Counted from the stretch's first letter, positions 1 through 10,725 are shown. The stretch: DNA of 64,000 bases from Rhodoferax sp. BAB1 (GCF_013334205.1 NZ_CP054424.1:392001-456000), one strand, 5' to 3'. Program-made: numbers and translations. The notes: generated by a model not told the origin, from the sequence alone.

Positions 1-1
1 C

Positions 2-1390
2 GCCCTCATCAACATCGCCCACCCCCTGCTCAAGCAGGGCCTGGTCATCCTGGACACCCCGGGCCTCAACGCCATCGGTGCCGAACCCGAGCTGACGGTC
101 AGCCTGGTGCCGCAGGCGCACGCCGTGGTCTTCATCCTGGGGGCCGACACCGGTGTCACCAAGTCCGACCTCGAGATCTGGCGCGAACACCTGATCACAG
201 AATCCGCCGCCGGGACCGACACCCGCCTGGTGGTGCTCAACAAGATCGACTCGCTGTGGGACGCGCTGAGCTCGCCGGCCCAGATCCAGATGCAGATCGA
301 CCGCCAGCGTGCCACCACGGCCGAAATCCTCGGTCTGTCGCGCGAGCAGGTGTTGCCGGTTTCGGCCCAGAAGGGCCTGGTCGCCAAGGTCACCGAAGAC
401 GCCAAGCTGCTGCAGGCGAGCTGCCTGCCCGCCCTGGAAGAAGCGCTGGCCCAGCGCATCATGGGCCAGCGCCAGCGCATCCTGGGCGCGGCCGTGGCCG
501 TCGGCATCTCCGACCTGCAGCTCGAAGTGGGCCGGGTGCTCAACATCCGCCGCCGCGACCTCAACGAGCAGATGCTGGAGCTCAAGGGCCTGCAGGGCAA
601 GAACGCCGCCGTTATCAAGCACATGCGCCTGCGCATTTCGCAGGAGCAGGCCGAGTTCGACCGTGCCGGCGCAAAGATCCATGCCGTGCGTTCGGTGCAT
701 CTCAAGCTGCTGCGCGACGTGTTTGCCCTGCTGAGCACCAAGAGCCTGCGCGCCGAGATGAACCAGCTGATGCAGTCGCTGCTGCAGACCGGCCTCAAGC
801 TGGGCGTCAAGAAATCCTACGGTGAAACCTTCGATCGCCTGCGCGAGAACCTGCGCCGGGTCCAGTCGCTGATGGGCGAGATCCAGATTATGTTGGCCAC
901 CTCCTTCAAGCAGCTCAATGCCGAACAGGGGTTCTCGCTGCAGCCGCCGGCCGAGCCTTCGCTGCAAGCCTATATCGACAACCTCGACCAGGTCGAGCGC
1001 GGCCATCTGCAGTACCTGGGCCTGGGCAATGCCTTCCGCCTCGCCCAGCCCGAGTTCGCCGATCGCCTGGTGCGTGCCCTGGCCACGCGCCTGCGCGGTG
1101 TCTACCAGGCCGCCCTGGGTGACGTGGAGTTGTGGAGCAAGTCCGCCGCGGCCCAGCTCGATGCCCAGTTGCGCGAGCGGCGTCGCAATTTCAGCCGCCG
1201 GCTCGAGGCCATCGACCGCATTCAGCAGGCCGCAGGCGGTCTGGACGAGCGCATCGCTGAAATCAATGAGCAGTTCCGTGCGCTGGCCCAGCTCGATTCC
1301 AAGCTGCTTGAACTCACGGCCTACCTGATCCGGGCGCAGGACGTCACCAAGCCCAAGGACACGGTAGCGGCCGAACTGCTGGCTTCGTGA
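2..1390 (+). CDS. Dynamin-family GTPase (5' truncated)
   Basis: The reading frame is open from the first bases of the window, so the N-terminus, including the Walker A/G1 loop, lies outside. The visible part contains the G3 motif DTPG (around base 55) and the G4 motif NKID (around 240), followed by a long, charged, mostly alpha-helical region typical of bacterial dynamin-like proteins, in which GTP hydrolysis drives oligomerisation on membranes. The stop codon overlaps the mutY start (GTGA), suggesting co-transcription and translational coupling. The family call rests on the G motifs plus the helical stalk-like remainder. The cellular role is not known from the sequence. Confidence 0.75.
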   Translation, partial: ALINIAHPLLKQGLVILDTPGLNAIGAEPELTVSLVPQAHAVVFILGADTGVTKSDLEIWREHLITESAAGTDTRLVVLNKIDSLWDALSSPAQIQMQIDRQRATTAEILGLSREQVLPVSAQKGLVAKVTEDAKLLQASCLPALEEALAQRIMGQRQRILGAAVAVGISDLQLEVGRVLNIRRRDLNEQMLELKGLQGKNAAVIKHMRLRISQEQAEFDRAGAKIHAVRSVHLKLLRDVFALLSTKSLRAEMNQLMQSLLQTGLKLGVKKSYGETFDRLRENLRRVQSLMGEIQIMLATSFKQLNAEQGFSLQPPAEPSLQAYIDNLDQVERGHLQYLGLGNAFRLAQPEFADRLVRALATRLRGVYQAALGDVELWSKSAAAQLDAQLRERRRNFSRRLEAIDRIQQAAGGLDERIAEINEQFRALAQLDSKLLELTAYLIRAQDVTKPKDTVAAELLAS

Positions 1391-2466
1391 GCCGGCCACT
1401 GCGCCAGCCCGCTTCCTCGCCTCCTGCCCTGCCGGTGGCCGACTGGTCCCGTCGTGTGCTGCGCTGGCAGGCCCGGCACGGCCGCAAGGATCTGCCCTGG
1501 CAGGGTACGCAGGATCCCTATCGCGTCTGGCTCTCCGAAATCATGCTGCAGCAGACCCAGGTGGTCACGGTGCGCGACTACTACGCGCGTTTCCTGCAGC
1601 GTTTCCCCGATGTGCGAGCCCTGGCGGCCGCAAGCCTCGACGACGTGCTGGCCTTGTGGAGCGGCCTGGGTTACTACAGCCGTGCGCGCAACCTGCATGG
1701 GTGTGCCATCCAGGTGATGCAGGTCCATGGGGGTGAATTCCCGCACACGGCCCTGGCGCTGCAGACCCTGCCCGGCATCGGCCCGTCCACTGCCGCGGCC
1801 ATCGCCTCGATCTGCTTCGGCGAGCGTGTGGCCATCCTGGACGGCAACGTGAAGCGTGTGTTGACGCGCGCCCTGGGCTTTGGCGCCGATCTGTCCGTGG
1901 GTGCCAACGAGCGTTCCCTCTGGAGCCAGGCCACCGATTTGCTGCCGCAGCGTGACCTGGCGCGGACCATGCCGCGCTACACCCAGGCCGTGATGGACCT
2001 GGGCGCCACCGTCTGCCTGGCCCGCAAACCCCTGTGCACCACCTGCCCGCTGGCGCAGAGTTGCGTCGCCTTGCGCGAAGGCCGGCCCGAGAGCTACCCG
2101 GTCAAGACACGCAAGCTCAAGCGCAGTGCGCAGTCGCTCTGGCTTCTGTGGGCGCAGACGCGCGACGGGGCGGTCTGGCTGCGGCAGCGGCCCACGCCCG
2201 GTGTCTGGGCCGGCCTGTACTGCTTGGAGTTGTTCGACAGCTACGAAGCCTTGTCTGCAGCCGTGCCTGAGACCTATCACGACCGACTGCAGGAGCTGCC
2301 GGCTTTTACCCATGTGCTGACGCACAAGGATCTGCACCTGCACCCGGTGCGCGTGTTGTTGTCGGCGCGCACGAAGCCATCGCAAGAGGGGGGCTGGCAA
2401 GCGGCCGATGCCTGGCCGGGTCTGGGGCTGCCCGCGCCGGTGCGCAAGCTGCTGCAACAGGGCTGA
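1387..2466 (+). CDS. mutY: A/G-specific adenine glycosylase MutY
   Basis: Removes adenine mispaired with 8-oxoguanine or guanine (base excision repair). The 359-aa length fits MutY. Visible elements are the catalytic Glu51 in SEIMLQQTQ, the helix-hairpin-helix LPGIGPSTAAAI (128-139), the catalytic Asp152 in LDGNVKRVL, and the [4Fe-4S] cluster ligands C210-X6-C217-X2-C220-X5-C226. The C-terminal third has the NUDIX-like 8-oxoG-recognition fold expected of MutY (WLRQRPTPGVWAGL and following). The start is GTG, overlapping the upstream TGA by 3 bases, so translation is probably coupled to the GTPase gene. Confidence 0.97.
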   Translation: MSRPLRQPASSPPALPVADWSRRVLRWQARHGRKDLPWQGTQDPYRVWLSEIMLQQTQVVTVRDYYARFLQRFPDVRALAAASLDDVLALWSGLGYYSRARNLHGCAIQVMQVHGGEFPHTALALQTLPGIGPSTAAAIASICFGERVAILDGNVKRVLTRALGFGADLSVGANERSLWSQATDLLPQRDLARTMPRYTQAVMDLGATVCLARKPLCTTCPLAQSCVALREGRPESYPVKTRKLKRSAQSLWLLWAQTRDGAVWLRQRPTPGVWAGLYCLELFDSYEALSAAVPETYHDRLQELPAFTHVLTHKDLHLHPVRVLLSARTKPSQEGGWQAADAWPGLGLPAPVRKLLQQG

Positions 2467-2478
2467 ACCCGGCGGGGT

Positions 2479-3339
2479 TCAGTCGCCGATTTCGCGGTGG
2501 CGGCGCAGCGTGGCCCAGCGCGTGGCAAAACGTCGCGCCAGTTCTTCCACCAGATAGACCGAGCGGTGCTGGCCACCGGTGCAGCCGATGGCTACCGTCA
2601 CGTAGCTGCGGTGGTTCTGCGACATGGCGTCGAGCCAGTGCATGAGAAAAGCCTCGATGTGTTCCAGCATGCGCCCCGCCTCGGGCTGGGCGCGCAGGAA
2701 GGTTGCCACCGGCTCGTCGCGGCCGGTCAGCGGGCGCAACTCGGGTTCATAGTGCGGGTTGGGCAGCATGCGCACGTCGAACACGTAGTCGGCATCGACC
2801 GGGATGCCACGCTTGTAGGCAAAGGACTCGAACACCAGCGTGAGCTGGCTGCCGGGCAACTGGATCACTTCCTTGATGTAAGCCTGCAACTGCGAAGGAC
2901 GGATCAGGCTGGTGTCGATCACGTGGGCCTGTTCGCGCAGGGCCCCCAGCAGTTCGCGTTCGAGCTCGATGGCTTCCACCAGCACACGGTTGAGATCGAC
3001 ATCCTCGCGCATGGCCTGCGACAGCGGGTGCTTGCGCCGGGTCTCGGAGTAACGGCGTACCAGGGTGTCGGTGGAGGCGTCGAGGAAGAGCGGCTTGATC
3101 GCGATGCCCTGCTGGCGCAGCGTGGTCAGCAGCGCCGGCACCTGGGGCAGCGAGGTGGCGCTGCGCACGTCCATGGCAATCGCGACGCGGCTGGCCTGAT
3201 GTTGCTGCTCCAGTGTCACGAAAGGCAGCAGCAGTTCGGGTGGCAGGTTGTCCACGCAGTAATAACCGGCGTCTTCCAGCGCGTTGAGCGCCACCGACTT
3301 GCCGGAGCCGGACATGCCGGTGATGAGGACGATTTCCAT
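2479..3339 (-). CDS. rapZ: RNase adapter protein RapZ (YvcJ family)
   Basis: P-loop nucleotide-binding protein; in enterobacteria it delivers small RNAs to RNase E and senses glucosamine-6-phosphate. The N-terminus [15 protein letters not shown] holds the Walker A motif GMSGSGKS, and the C-terminus has [17 protein letters not shown], a family signature. I chose the ATG at 3339 because an AAGG lies 8 bases upstream. An in-frame ATG two codons earlier (3345) is also possible. The protein has 286 aa versus about 284 in E. coli. Here it follows recN, not the rpoN/PTS genes that accompany it in gammaproteobacteria. Confidence 0.95.
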   Translation of the reverse strand: MEIVLITGMSGSGKSVALNALEDAGYYCVDNLPPELLLPFVTLEQQHQASRVAIAMDVRSATSLPQVPALLTTLRQQGIAIKPLFLDASTDTLVRRYSETRRKHPLSQAMREDVDLNRVLVEAIELERELLGALREQAHVIDTSLIRPSQLQAYIKEVIQLPGSQLTLVFESFAYKRGIPVDADYVFDVRMLPNPHYEPELRPLTGRDEPVATFLRAQPEAGRMLEHIEAFLMHWLDAMSQNHRSYVTVAIGCTGGQHRSVYLVEELARRFATRWATLRRHREIGD

Positions 3340-3364
3340 GGCCATGGCCTTGCGTCCGTTTCGT

Positions 3365-5026
3365 TCAGCTGCCGGACTGCAGCATTTCCTTGGCGTGGGC
3401 CAGCGTGGTGCTCGACAGCCGTTCACCCCCCAGCATGCGCGCGATCTCGGCCACACGGGCCTCGCCCTGTACCGGCGTCACCGTGCTCAGCGTGACCTGG
3501 CCCTGACGCTGCTTGGCCACCACCAGGTGGTGGTCGGCACAGGCGGCGACCTGAGGCAGGTGGGTCACGGCCATGACCTGGCGGTCGCGGCCCAGCTGTT
3601 TCATGAGGCGGCCTACGGTCTCGGCCACGGCACCGCCCACGCCGGCATCCACCTCGTCGAAGATCAGGGTCTGGGCCGTGCCCAGCTGGCTGGTGGTGAC
3701 GGCGATGGCCAGGGCGATGCGCGAGAGTTCACCTCCCGAAGCCACCTTGCCCACCGGGCGTGGTGTGCTGCCGGCGTGCCCGGCCACCAGGAAGTTGACC
3801 TCTTCCAGGCCGCTTTGCATGGGGTGTTCGGCTTTCTGCAGCGTCACTTCGAAACGCCCGCCCTGCATGCCCAGGCCCTGCATGGCCTGGGTGATGGCCT
3901 GGGCCAGCTTGGGCGCGGCCACGGCGCGGGCCTTGGAGACGGCCTGCGCCTGCTTCATATAGGCGGCCTGGGCCTGCTGTTCGGCGCCTTCCAGCGCGGC
4001 CAGATCGGCGGCGGCATCGAGTTTGGCCAGTTCTTCCCGCCAGCCGGCCAGCGTGGCGGCCAGTTCTTCCGGCGGACGCTTGTAACGACGCGCCAGCGAC
4101 ATCCAGGAGGTCATCCGGGTGTCCAGCTCGGCCAGACGCTCCGGGTCCAGGTCGGTGCGGCGCAGGTAGGCGCGCAGGCTGTGCACGCTGTCCTCCACCT
4201 GCGCCAGGCTGGAGTTCAAGACCTCCGCCAGCGATTTGAATTCAGGCTCCAGATGCTCCTGATTTTGTAGCAACTGGCGGGCACTGCCCAGGGCGTGAGA
4301 GGCGCCGCCGTCCTCGCCCTCCAGCGCGTCCAGCGCGCCCTGGGCGGCATCGAGCAGGGCCTGGGCATGGGCCAGACGGCTGTGGTCGGTGTTGAGGGTT
4401 TCCCATTCGCCGGCCTGGGGCGCGAGTTTTTCGATTTCACCGATCTGCCAGCCCAGGCGCTCGCGCTCGCGCTGCAGGCTGTCTTGGGCCTTGCGGGCTT
4501 CATCCAGTGTGGTCTGGGTTTCCCGCCAGTGCAGCCAGCTCCGGGTGAGGGCGCTGGTGTCGAGCTGGGCATAGGCGTCGAGCAGGCCGCGCACGGCCTC
4601 GGCACGCGTCAGGCTCTGCCAGGCATGCTGGCCATGGATGTCGAAGAGGCGCTCGCCCAGTTCGCGCAACTGGGTCGCGGTAGCCGGGCTGCCGTTGATC
4701 CAGGCGCGGCTCTTGCCCTGCGTGTCCACGGTGCGGCGCAGCAGCAGGGTGAAACCGGGGTCGAATCCCGGGTCGAAGCCGGCCTCCTGCAGCCAGCCCA
4801 GCAGGGCGGTGCATTCGCCGAACTCGGCACTCACGTCCGTGCGGCCTGCGCCTTCGCGGATCAGTCCGGTGTCGGAGCGGGCCCCGGTGACGAGCTGCAA
4901 GGCATCGATCAGGATGGACTTGCCGGCGCCGGTCTCGCCGGTCAGCACGCTGAAACCGCTCTCGAGTTCGAGCTCGAGCTCGCTGATGATGACGAAGTCC
5001 CGCAGGACGATGCGTTTGAGGCTCAC
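3365..5026 (-). CDS. recN: DNA repair protein RecN
   Basis: SMC-like ATPase acting early in double-strand-break repair. The protein has 553 aa, matching RecN. Walker A GETGAGKS is near residue 30, followed by two long coiled-coil arms. The C-terminal ATPase half has the ABC signature region ([14 protein letters not shown]), Walker [13 protein letters not shown] and the H-loop [14 protein letters not shown]. The start ATG overlaps the nadK stop by 4 bases, so nadK-recN form a translationally coupled pair. rapZ follows 25 bases after recN. Confidence 0.97.
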   Translation of the reverse strand: MSLKRIVLRDFVIISELELELESGFSVLTGETGAGKSILIDALQLVTGARSDTGLIREGAGRTDVSAEFGECTALLGWLQEAGFDPGFDPGFTLLLRRTVDTQGKSRAWINGSPATATQLRELGERLFDIHGQHAWQSLTRAEAVRGLLDAYAQLDTSALTRSWLHWRETQTTLDEARKAQDSLQRERERLGWQIGEIEKLAPQAGEWETLNTDHSRLAHAQALLDAAQGALDALEGEDGGASHALGSARQLLQNQEHLEPEFKSLAEVLNSSLAQVEDSVHSLRAYLRRTDLDPERLAELDTRMTSWMSLARRYKRPPEELAATLAGWREELAKLDAAADLAALEGAEQQAQAAYMKQAQAVSKARAVAAPKLAQAITQAMQGLGMQGGRFEVTLQKAEHPMQSGLEEVNFLVAGHAGSTPRPVGKVASGGELSRIALAIAVTTSQLGTAQTLIFDEVDAGVGGAVAETVGRLMKQLGRDRQVMAVTHLPQVAACADHHLVVAKQRQGQVTLSTVTPVQGEARVAEIARMLGGERLSSTTLAHAKEMLQSGS

Positions 5027-5925
5027 AAGCCGGCCACTCCCTCATTCCAGTGCAGCTTTTGCCGCAGGGTGTCGAAATAACTCCAGCCGCGCGGGTGCAG
5101 GAAACGCACGCTGTGCTCCGAGCGGCGCACGATGATACGGTCGCCGTGGTGCAGCGCAGACAGGGACTGCATGTCGAAGTTGGCAATGGCTTCGCGATCC
5201 GAAGCGATCTCGATGGCCACCTCGGACTGGCTGGACAGCACGATGGGGCGGTTGGACAGGGTATGCGGCGCGATCGGCGCCAGCACCCAGCCGGCGATCG
5301 CCGGATGCAGGATGGGGCCGCCGGCTGACAGCGAGTAGGCCGTGGAGCCGGTCGGGGTGGCGATGATGAGGCCATCGGCGCGCTGGTTGGCCACGAAGTG
5401 GCCGTCCACCTCGACGCGCAGCTCCACCATGCCCGAGGAGTTGCCCCGGTGCACCACCACGTCGTTCATGGCCAGGGTATCGAACACGCAGTTGCCCTGG
5501 CGCAGCACGCGGGCGTGCATGAGCTGGCGCTGCTCCTCTTCGTATTCGCCCTGCAGCATGGGCGGCAGCACGGTCTCGAAGCTGCCGAAGGGGATGTCGG
5601 TCATGAAACCCAGGCGGCCGTGGTTGATGCCGATCAGCGGCACGCCGGAACTGGCCAGCTTGCGGCTGATGCCCAGCATGGTGCCGTCGCCGCCCACCAC
5701 CAGGCCCAGGTCGCACTGCTGGGCTATGGCGGCCAGATCCAGCACCGGGTAGCCCTCCAGGCCGGCATTGGTCGCGGTCTGCTCTTCCACCACCACGGCG
5801 CAACCCTGCGTTTGCAGGAAGGCGGCAATGTCGGCCAGCGCCGGGCGCGCGCGGCTGCCCTGGCTACCGCCGGCGACGGTCTGGTACTTGCCAATCAGGG
5901 CCACCTGGCGGAATCTGGAGTTCAT
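5023..5925 (-). CDS. nadK: NAD kinase
   Basis: Phosphorylates NAD to NADP. The conserved GGDGTMLG motif is present ([15 protein letters not shown]), as are the downstream NHGRLGFM segment and the [16 protein letters not shown] motif that binds NAD. The length of about 300 aa is typical. I chose the ATG at 5925 ([14 protein letters not shown]); an in-frame TTG two codons earlier (5931) is less likely. It diverges from hrcA across a very short gap (about 28 bp), so the two promoters must overlap or lie within the neighbouring coding sequence. Confidence 0.96.
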   Translation of the reverse strand: MNSRFRQVALIGKYQTVAGGSQGSRARPALADIAAFLQTQGCAVVVEEQTATNAGLEGYPVLDLAAIAQQCDLGLVVGGDGTMLGISRKLASSGVPLIGINHGRLGFMTDIPFGSFETVLPPMLQGEYEEEQRQLMHARVLRQGNCVFDTLAMNDVVVHRGNSSGMVELRVEVDGHFVANQRADGLIIATPTGSTAYSLSAGGPILHPAIAGWVLAPIAPHTLSNRPIVLSSQSEVAIEIASDREAIANFDMQSLSALHHGDRIIVRRSEHSVRFLHPRGWSYFDTLRQKLHWNEGVAGL

Positions 5926-5953
5926 TCGCAAATTACATCATTAAAATGATCCC

Positions 5954-6958
5954 ATGCTCGATGACCGCGCCAAGTTGTTGCTCAAAACGCTGGTGGAACG
6001 CTACATTGCCGAAGGGCAACCCGTCGGCTCGCGTACGCTCTCGCGTGCCTCCGGTCTGGAGCTGTCCCCGGCGACCATCCGCAACGTGATGTCCGACCTG
6101 GAGGAGCTGGGCCTGATTGCCAGCCCGCACACCTCGGCCGGGCGCGTGCCCACGGCGCGTGGTTATCGCCTTTTCGTCGACACCATGCTCACCGCCCAGC
6201 GCGAGCAGATCACCGCACCCAGCCTGGTGCCGGACCAGCCGCAGAAGGTCATCTCCAGCGCCGCCAACCTGCTGTCCTCGCTCTCGCAGTTCGTCGGTGT
6301 GGTCATGTCGCCGCGTCGCTCCTCGGTGTTTCGCCACATCGAGTTCCTGCGCCTGGGCGAACGCCGTATCCTGGTCATCCTGGTTTCGCCCGAGGGCGAC
6401 GTGCAGAACCGCGTCATCTTCACCGAGACCGATTATTCGCCTTCGCAGCTGGTCGAGGCCTCCAACTACCTCAACGCCCACTACATGGGCCTGACGCTGG
6501 AGCAGGTGCGCGAGCGCCTGCAGGGCGAGGTGGACACACTGCGCGGGGAGATCGCCAAGTTGATGCAGGCCGCCGTGACCGTGGGCACCGAGGCCATGAC
6601 GCAGCCGCAGGACGAGGTGGTGATCTCCGGTGAGCGCAACCTGCTGGCCGTCTCCGATTTTTCCAGCGACATGGGCCACCTGCGCCGGGCGTTCGACCTG
6701 TTCGAGCAGAAGGCGCAGTTGATGCGCCTGCTGGACATCGCCGGCCAGGCCGAGGGGGTGCGCATCTTCATCGGCGGCGAAAGCCAGGTGGTGCCCTTCG
6801 AGGAACTCTCCGTGGTCAGCGCCCCCTACGAGGTGGATGGCCAGGTGGTGGGCACGCTGGGCGTGATCGGCCCCACGCGCATGCCCTACGAGCGCATGAT
6901 CCAGATCGTGGACATCACGTCCAAGCTGCTGGGCAATGCCCTGAGCCACCACAAGTAG
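5954..6958 (+). CDS. hrcA: Heat-inducible transcription repressor HrcA
   Basis: Repressor of heat-shock operons through the CIRCE operator. The protein has 334 aa with an N-terminal winged helix ([53 protein letters not shown] begins it) and the HrcA signature [16 protein letters not shown]. The C-terminal part ends in the conserved [22 protein letters not shown]. No CIRCE element is visible in this window, so its targets (groESL/dnaK) lie elsewhere. It is divergently arranged with nadK. Confidence 0.96.
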   Translation: MLDDRAKLLLKTLVERYIAEGQPVGSRTLSRASGLELSPATIRNVMSDLEELGLIASPHTSAGRVPTARGYRLFVDTMLTAQREQITAPSLVPDQPQKVISSAANLLSSLSQFVGVVMSPRRSSVFRHIEFLRLGERRILVILVSPEGDVQNRVIFTETDYSPSQLVEASNYLNAHYMGLTLEQVRERLQGEVDTLRGEIAKLMQAAVTVGTEAMTQPQDEVVISGERNLLAVSDFSSDMGHLRRAFDLFEQKAQLMRLLDIAGQAEGVRIFIGGESQVVPFEELSVVSAPYEVDGQVVGTLGVIGPTRMPYERMIQIVDITSKLLGNALSHHK

Positions 6959-6982
6959 GCCCTTACAATCACGCCTTCGGTC

Positions 6983-7059
<77 letters not shown>

Positions 7060-7115
7060 TTTGTACAGAGGAGAACGGCGGTCAAACGTCCGGTCCACGT
7101 CCACTGTATCCGGCC

Positions 7116-8177
7116 CTAGCGTAGCAGTTGCGTTGCAGGAATGGGGCACTTGAATTGGCTGTCGGCAGTCATGCGGCAAGCCATGGCGAAGAAGCCCCCG
7201 GTCCGGTCGCAGGCCTTGTAGGCGGCCACCAGCTGGACGCATTCGGTCGGCATGTTGTCTGCGCTGGGTGCCGTGGCGGCCACCGGTTGCGCTGCTGCCG
7301 CAGCGGCTGCGGCAGCAGCGGCACGCTGCCTGCTCGCCTCGGCCTCGGCTTGTGCGGCTGCTTGCGCAGCCCTGGCGCTCGCCTCGGCCTTGGCGGTCGC
7401 TTCCCGGGAGGCCTGGGTGCTGCGTTGCATCGCGGCGACCAGGCGATCATGAACCCGCATCTGCTTCAGGATCTTGAGTTCTTCCGAGCTGAAGTCCTTG
7501 TACATGGCGCTGCTGGCCAGTATCCGTTTCTCGACCGTCGTGATGCTGGCGGGGCTTTTGGCCTGTTGCTGGATGTCCCTGACGCGCAGACCTTGCGGAC
7601 CGGTCCATGACAGACGCTCCGATACGGTCAGGTTGTCGGAGAAGCCGGGATACATCCCCAGCAGTCGCTCCAGCGCTGCATCGCGCGCCTGGTTGTCCTT
7701 GGGAAGCTGCGAGGCCATGTGGGCATACACCTCGCTACGGATCGGTGTCTCCGGGTAGGCTTTCAGGAACTCATCGCCGGCTTCGACGGTGCCGCGCGCT
7801 GCATAGGGCGCGAACTCCGCGGCGGTGCCGACCGGCTTCGGGCGCATGAAGAAGTGGAGGTTCACCGGGGTGCCCCAGGCCGAAGTGGGTTGCTGGATGA
7901 TTTCAGAGTCGTGATAACCCGGCTTCCTGGCCATGAAATACTGGTTGGACCAGTATTTCGAGGCGTAGGCCACTTCATAAAACGGCGCCTTGATGTAGAA
8001 GGCCATTTTGTCGGGTGACGGTCCCTTGTAGACATCGATGTCGGGCACGTTCGACTGGATCATGTAGGTGGTCGTCTGCGGTGTCGTCGCGCAGCCGGCC
8101 AGCGCGGCCAGCAGCAGCACGGCGCTTAAAACCCGTCCCAAGCCCAGCAATTCAATCCAGGTTTTTCCAGAATTCAA
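7116..8177 (-). CDS. Putative lipoprotein, unknown function, with alanine-rich tract
   Basis: Starting at TTG 8177 (GGGAGA lies 5 bases upstream), the protein begins MNSGKTWIELLGLGRVLSA and continues into a hydrophobic segment ending in the lipobox LAGC, so it is probably an outer-membrane lipoprotein of about 353 aa. The middle has no recognisable domain. A helical, Ala/Glu/Arg-rich stretch near residue 270 contains a run of about a dozen alanines, followed by a small Cys-containing C-terminal module (TECVQLVAAYKACDRTGGFFAMACRM). The next gene is also a lipoprotein on the same strand, 19 bases upstream, so the two may be co-transcribed. The longer ATG start at 8213 is possible but lacks a visible ribosome site. 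Confidence 0.7.
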   Translation of the reverse strand: MNSGKTWIELLGLGRVLSAVLLLAALAGCATTPQTTTYMIQSNVPDIDVYKGPSPDKMAFYIKAPFYEVAYASKYWSNQYFMARKPGYHDSEIIQQPTSAWGTPVNLHFFMRPKPVGTAAEFAPYAARGTVEAGDEFLKAYPETPIRSEVYAHMASQLPKDNQARDAALERLLGMYPGFSDNLTVSERLSWTGPQGLRVRDIQQQAKSPASITTVEKRILASSAMYKDFSSEELKILKQMRVHDRLVAAMQRSTQASREATAKAEASARAAQAAAQAEAEASRQRAAAAAAAAAAAQPVAATAPSADNMPTECVQLVAAYKACDRTGGFFAMACRMTADSQFKCPIPATQLLR

Positions 8178-8196
8178 GACAGTCTCCCGTGGTTGG

Positions 8197-9234
8197 TTAA
8201 AGTTTGGTGGCAAGCTGTCGCAGCTCGGTGAGTGCGTCGTCCCTGCTGCGCTCCACCCGTGAGGGCAAGGGCCGGTCAGTATAGAGGGCCCATGTCACGA
8301 CATCGTCCCAGACGACAGCCCGCTGCAGGTCACGCTGCAGCATGTGATAGCCGTTGGGGTAGAGGGCAAAACGAAAATGATGCATGTCCTGCGCGGGCAT
8401 GGCTTCGAGCAGGCCGATCAGCGGTTTCTTGGGGATGACCTCATCCCGGATGCCGTAGAGAATCAAGGTCCGATGCCGCAGCCGGGTGACGGCACTGCGG
8501 GCCCGGTCCATGAGATCGGTCAAACCGTACAGCCCGTCGATACGCGTTTCCTTGATGACCAGGGGATCCCGGGCCAGGGCGATCCGCATCTCGAGGTTGT
8601 CCGAAGGGGTGATCCGCACCCCCTTGCCGCTCAGTGTCATTGTCGGGGCGATGCGGGCGGCCACGGCCAGTGCCAGGCGCTGGTACCAGGGCATGAAGTC
8701 GCGTGACCAGACGGCCGGTGCGCTGAGGATGACGCCATCGACCCGGGCCGCTGGCGCGTCCGCCAGGGCCACCGCAGCCACGGCGGCGCCCATGCTCTCG
8801 CCGAGCACATACAGCGGCACATCGGGGTACTGCTGCCGGGTCAGGGCCGCCATGGTCAGCAGGTCATCGACCAGGGCCGCCTCGCCGGCCCACTCGCCGC
8901 GCCCGGGAGCCGCGCCAAAACCGCGCTGGTCGTAGGCCACGGTGTGGATGCCCTGGCTTGCATAGTGGCGTGCGGCTTCATCGATGAAGCCGCTGTGATC
9001 GTTGAAGCCGTGCAGGGCGATCACGATTGCTTTCGGATGCGGGCCGCTGGCATAGGTGCGCAGCGGCAGGCGGGTGCCGTCCGATGCCTCGAAATAGCTG
9101 GAGTTCAGTGCCGGGGTCCGAACCTCGGTGCGCTGCACCCCGAACTGGGGGGCGCAGGCGCTGAGCAGACAGGCCGAGAGCAGGCCAATGGCCCAGCGTA
9201 GGGCGCAGGCGGGGCGCCGCCATCGGAGGGTCAT
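8197..9234 (-). CDS. Alpha/beta hydrolase lipoprotein (serine aminopeptidase / monoacylglycerol lipase-like)
   Basis: 345 aa. The N-terminus has a signal peptide ending in the lipobox LLSAC, so it is predicted to be a membrane-anchored lipoprotein. The hydrolase core shows the HG motif (ALHGFNDHSG), nucleophile elbow GESMG, an acid candidate in YGIRDEVIP and a histidine in NGYHML, the layout of the Hydrolase_4/lysophospholipase group (PF12146). The substrate cannot be told from the sequence; lysophospholipids or monoglycerides are plausible. It lies 46 bases downstream of the substrate-binding-protein gene on the same strand. Confidence 0.85.
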   Translation of the reverse strand: MTLRWRRPACALRWAIGLLSACLLSACAPQFGVQRTEVRTPALNSSYFEASDGTRLPLRTYASGPHPKAIVIALHGFNDHSGFIDEAARHYASQGIHTVAYDQRGFGAAPGRGEWAGEAALVDDLLTMAALTRQQYPDVPLYVLGESMGAAVAAVALADAPAARVDGVILSAPAVWSRDFMPWYQRLALAVAARIAPTMTLSGKGVRITPSDNLEMRIALARDPLVIKETRIDGLYGLTDLMDRARSAVTRLRHRTLILYGIRDEVIPKKPLIGLLEAMPAQDMHHFRFALYPNGYHMLQRDLQRAVVWDDVVTWALYTDRPLPSRVERSRDDALTELRQLATKL

Positions 9235-9280
9235 GGCGAACGGTCCGTGTGATGCCGGTTGATGATGCTTGTCCCGCGCG

Positions 9281-10489
9281 TCATTGCTTGCGCCGGATCA
9301 CCGTGGCGCGCTTCTCGTCTTCCTTGTAGTGATAAGCGCGCTCCTGGTTGCGCCAGGTGCCCAGCCACAGCATATTGAGCGAGATGGCGTCGTGGTCCTT
9401 GTCGGAGAAGGGGCGGTCGTAGGTGGTCACCACCCCGCGGTAGATGCCGCTCGGGTTCTCCAGGGCTTTTTTCATGGCCGGGCCGGAGAAGTCGCCGCGC
9501 GAATCGAACATGGCGCGCACCAGCAGGTTGACGGCGTCGTAGGTCTGGGCCGCCGACATCATGGAGCCGATGGGCTGTTCCTTGCGGACCTTGTTGTAGT
9601 TGCGCAGGAAAGTGCTGTTGCGTTCCAGGAAGATGTTGGGCAGCACGGTCTGCACCACCAGGGCACCTTCGACCTTGCCGCCCGAGGTGTTGAAGGCCGA
9701 GGCGTGTGACAGGCCCCAGGGGCCGAACTGGGGCACCTTCCAGCCCACGGCAACGCGGCTGGCGGAAATCACGCCCTGCTCGGGGCCGACGGTCCAGCCG
9801 ATCAGCGCGTCGGCGCCGGAGTTCCTCAACTCCTTGATCTCGTCTTCCAGCGTTTTCACGCCGACCTTGAAACGCACAACGGCCTGGGGCTTGAGCCCGG
9901 CGCGGCCCAGGGCTGCTTCCAGGTCCTTGAGGCCGGCGTCGCCGTAGCCGGTGCTGTCCACCAGCAGGGCTACCTTGGTGAGGCCGCGTTTGACGATTTC
10001 GTCCACCAGGAACTGGGTCTGGTGCTGGTCCGGGGCCGCGGTGCGAAAGATGAAACTCTGCGCGGCCGGGTACTTGGCCGTGATGGCCGTGCCGGTGGCG
10101 CAGGGAACGATCAGCGTGTGCTGGTTGTTCTGGAACACGTCCAGCGCCTTCATGGCCACGCCGCTGTTGCAGAAGCCGATGGTGGCCACCACCTTTTCCT
10201 TGAGCACCAGGTCCTGGGCGTGCTTGAGCCCGGTGTCGTTGTCGGCCATGTCGTCGCGCACCACCAGTTCGAGCGGCCGGCCCAGGTAGCCGCCCACCTG
10301 GTTGATCTCGTTGACCGCCACCTGTGCGCCGACCAGGGCGCTGTTGCCCATGTCGGAAGAGCCGCCGGTGAGCGGAAAGATGAGGCCGAGGCGGATGGGG
10401 CCGGTCGTGTTGGGCTGGGCTTGCAGCGGGGCAGTTACCAGCCCCAGGCTGATGGCTGCCAGCAGGCCCGCCAGGCGGATCGCTTGCAT
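9281..10489 (-). CDS. LivK-type ABC transporter substrate-binding protein
   Basis: 402 aa with an N-terminal Sec signal peptide (MQAIRLAGLLAAISLGLVTAPLQAQ) followed by a type-1 periplasmic binding fold: IRLGLIFPLTGGSSDMG, VGAQVAVNEINQVGGYLGRPLEL, then the hinge-region motifs of the branched-chain amino-acid/amide (HAAT) family. No permease or ATPase genes are adjacent, so it is an orphan binding protein, as is common in Comamonadaceae. The ligand is unknown. Confidence 0.9.
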   Translation of the reverse strand: MQAIRLAGLLAAISLGLVTAPLQAQPNTTGPIRLGLIFPLTGGSSDMGNSALVGAQVAVNEINQVGGYLGRPLELVVRDDMADNDTGLKHAQDLVLKEKVVATIGFCNSGVAMKALDVFQNNQHTLIVPCATGTAITAKYPAAQSFIFRTAAPDQHQTQFLVDEIVKRGLTKVALLVDSTGYGDAGLKDLEAALGRAGLKPQAVVRFKVGVKTLEDEIKELRNSGADALIGWTVGPEQGVISASRVAVGWKVPQFGPWGLSHASAFNTSGGKVEGALVVQTVLPNIFLERNSTFLRNYNKVRKEQPIGSMMSAAQTYDAVNLLVRAMFDSRGDFSGPAMKKALENPSGIYRGVVTTYDRPFSDKDHDAISLNMLWLGTWRNQERAYHYKEDEKRATVIRRKQ

Positions 10490-10643
10490 GGTGTCTCCGT
10501 GATTGTTGCTTTGCTACGAGGTTAGTCGATCTTGCCGCCGCCGGGGACAGGATTCCCCTCATCCCGATCACGAGGGCCGGCTGAATGTGATTTTTTCCTC
10601 TTTGGGCAGCAGGGCCGCAAGTCATGCTACAATTTCGCTCTTC

Positions 10644-10720
10644 GCGGCTGTAGCTCAGTTGGATAGAGTACTTGGCTACGAACCAAGGGGTCGTGGGTTC
10701 AATTCCTGCCAGCCGCACCA
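10644..10720 (+). tRNA. tRNA-Arg (ACG)
   Basis: A 77-nt cloverleaf with encoded CCA. The acceptor stem pairs GCGGCTG with CAGCCGC, the D arm is GCTCAGTTGGATAGAGT, the anticodon loop CTACGAA gives ACG, and the T arm is GTGGGTTCAATTCCTGC. A strong hairpin terminator follows within 10 bases. Confidence 0.96.
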
Positions 10721-10725
10721 AAACG

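Noticed and set aside
7290..7330. GC-rich triplet repeat as a regulatory repeat
   Set aside because: It encodes the poly-alanine run of the lipoprotein; explained as coding sequence.
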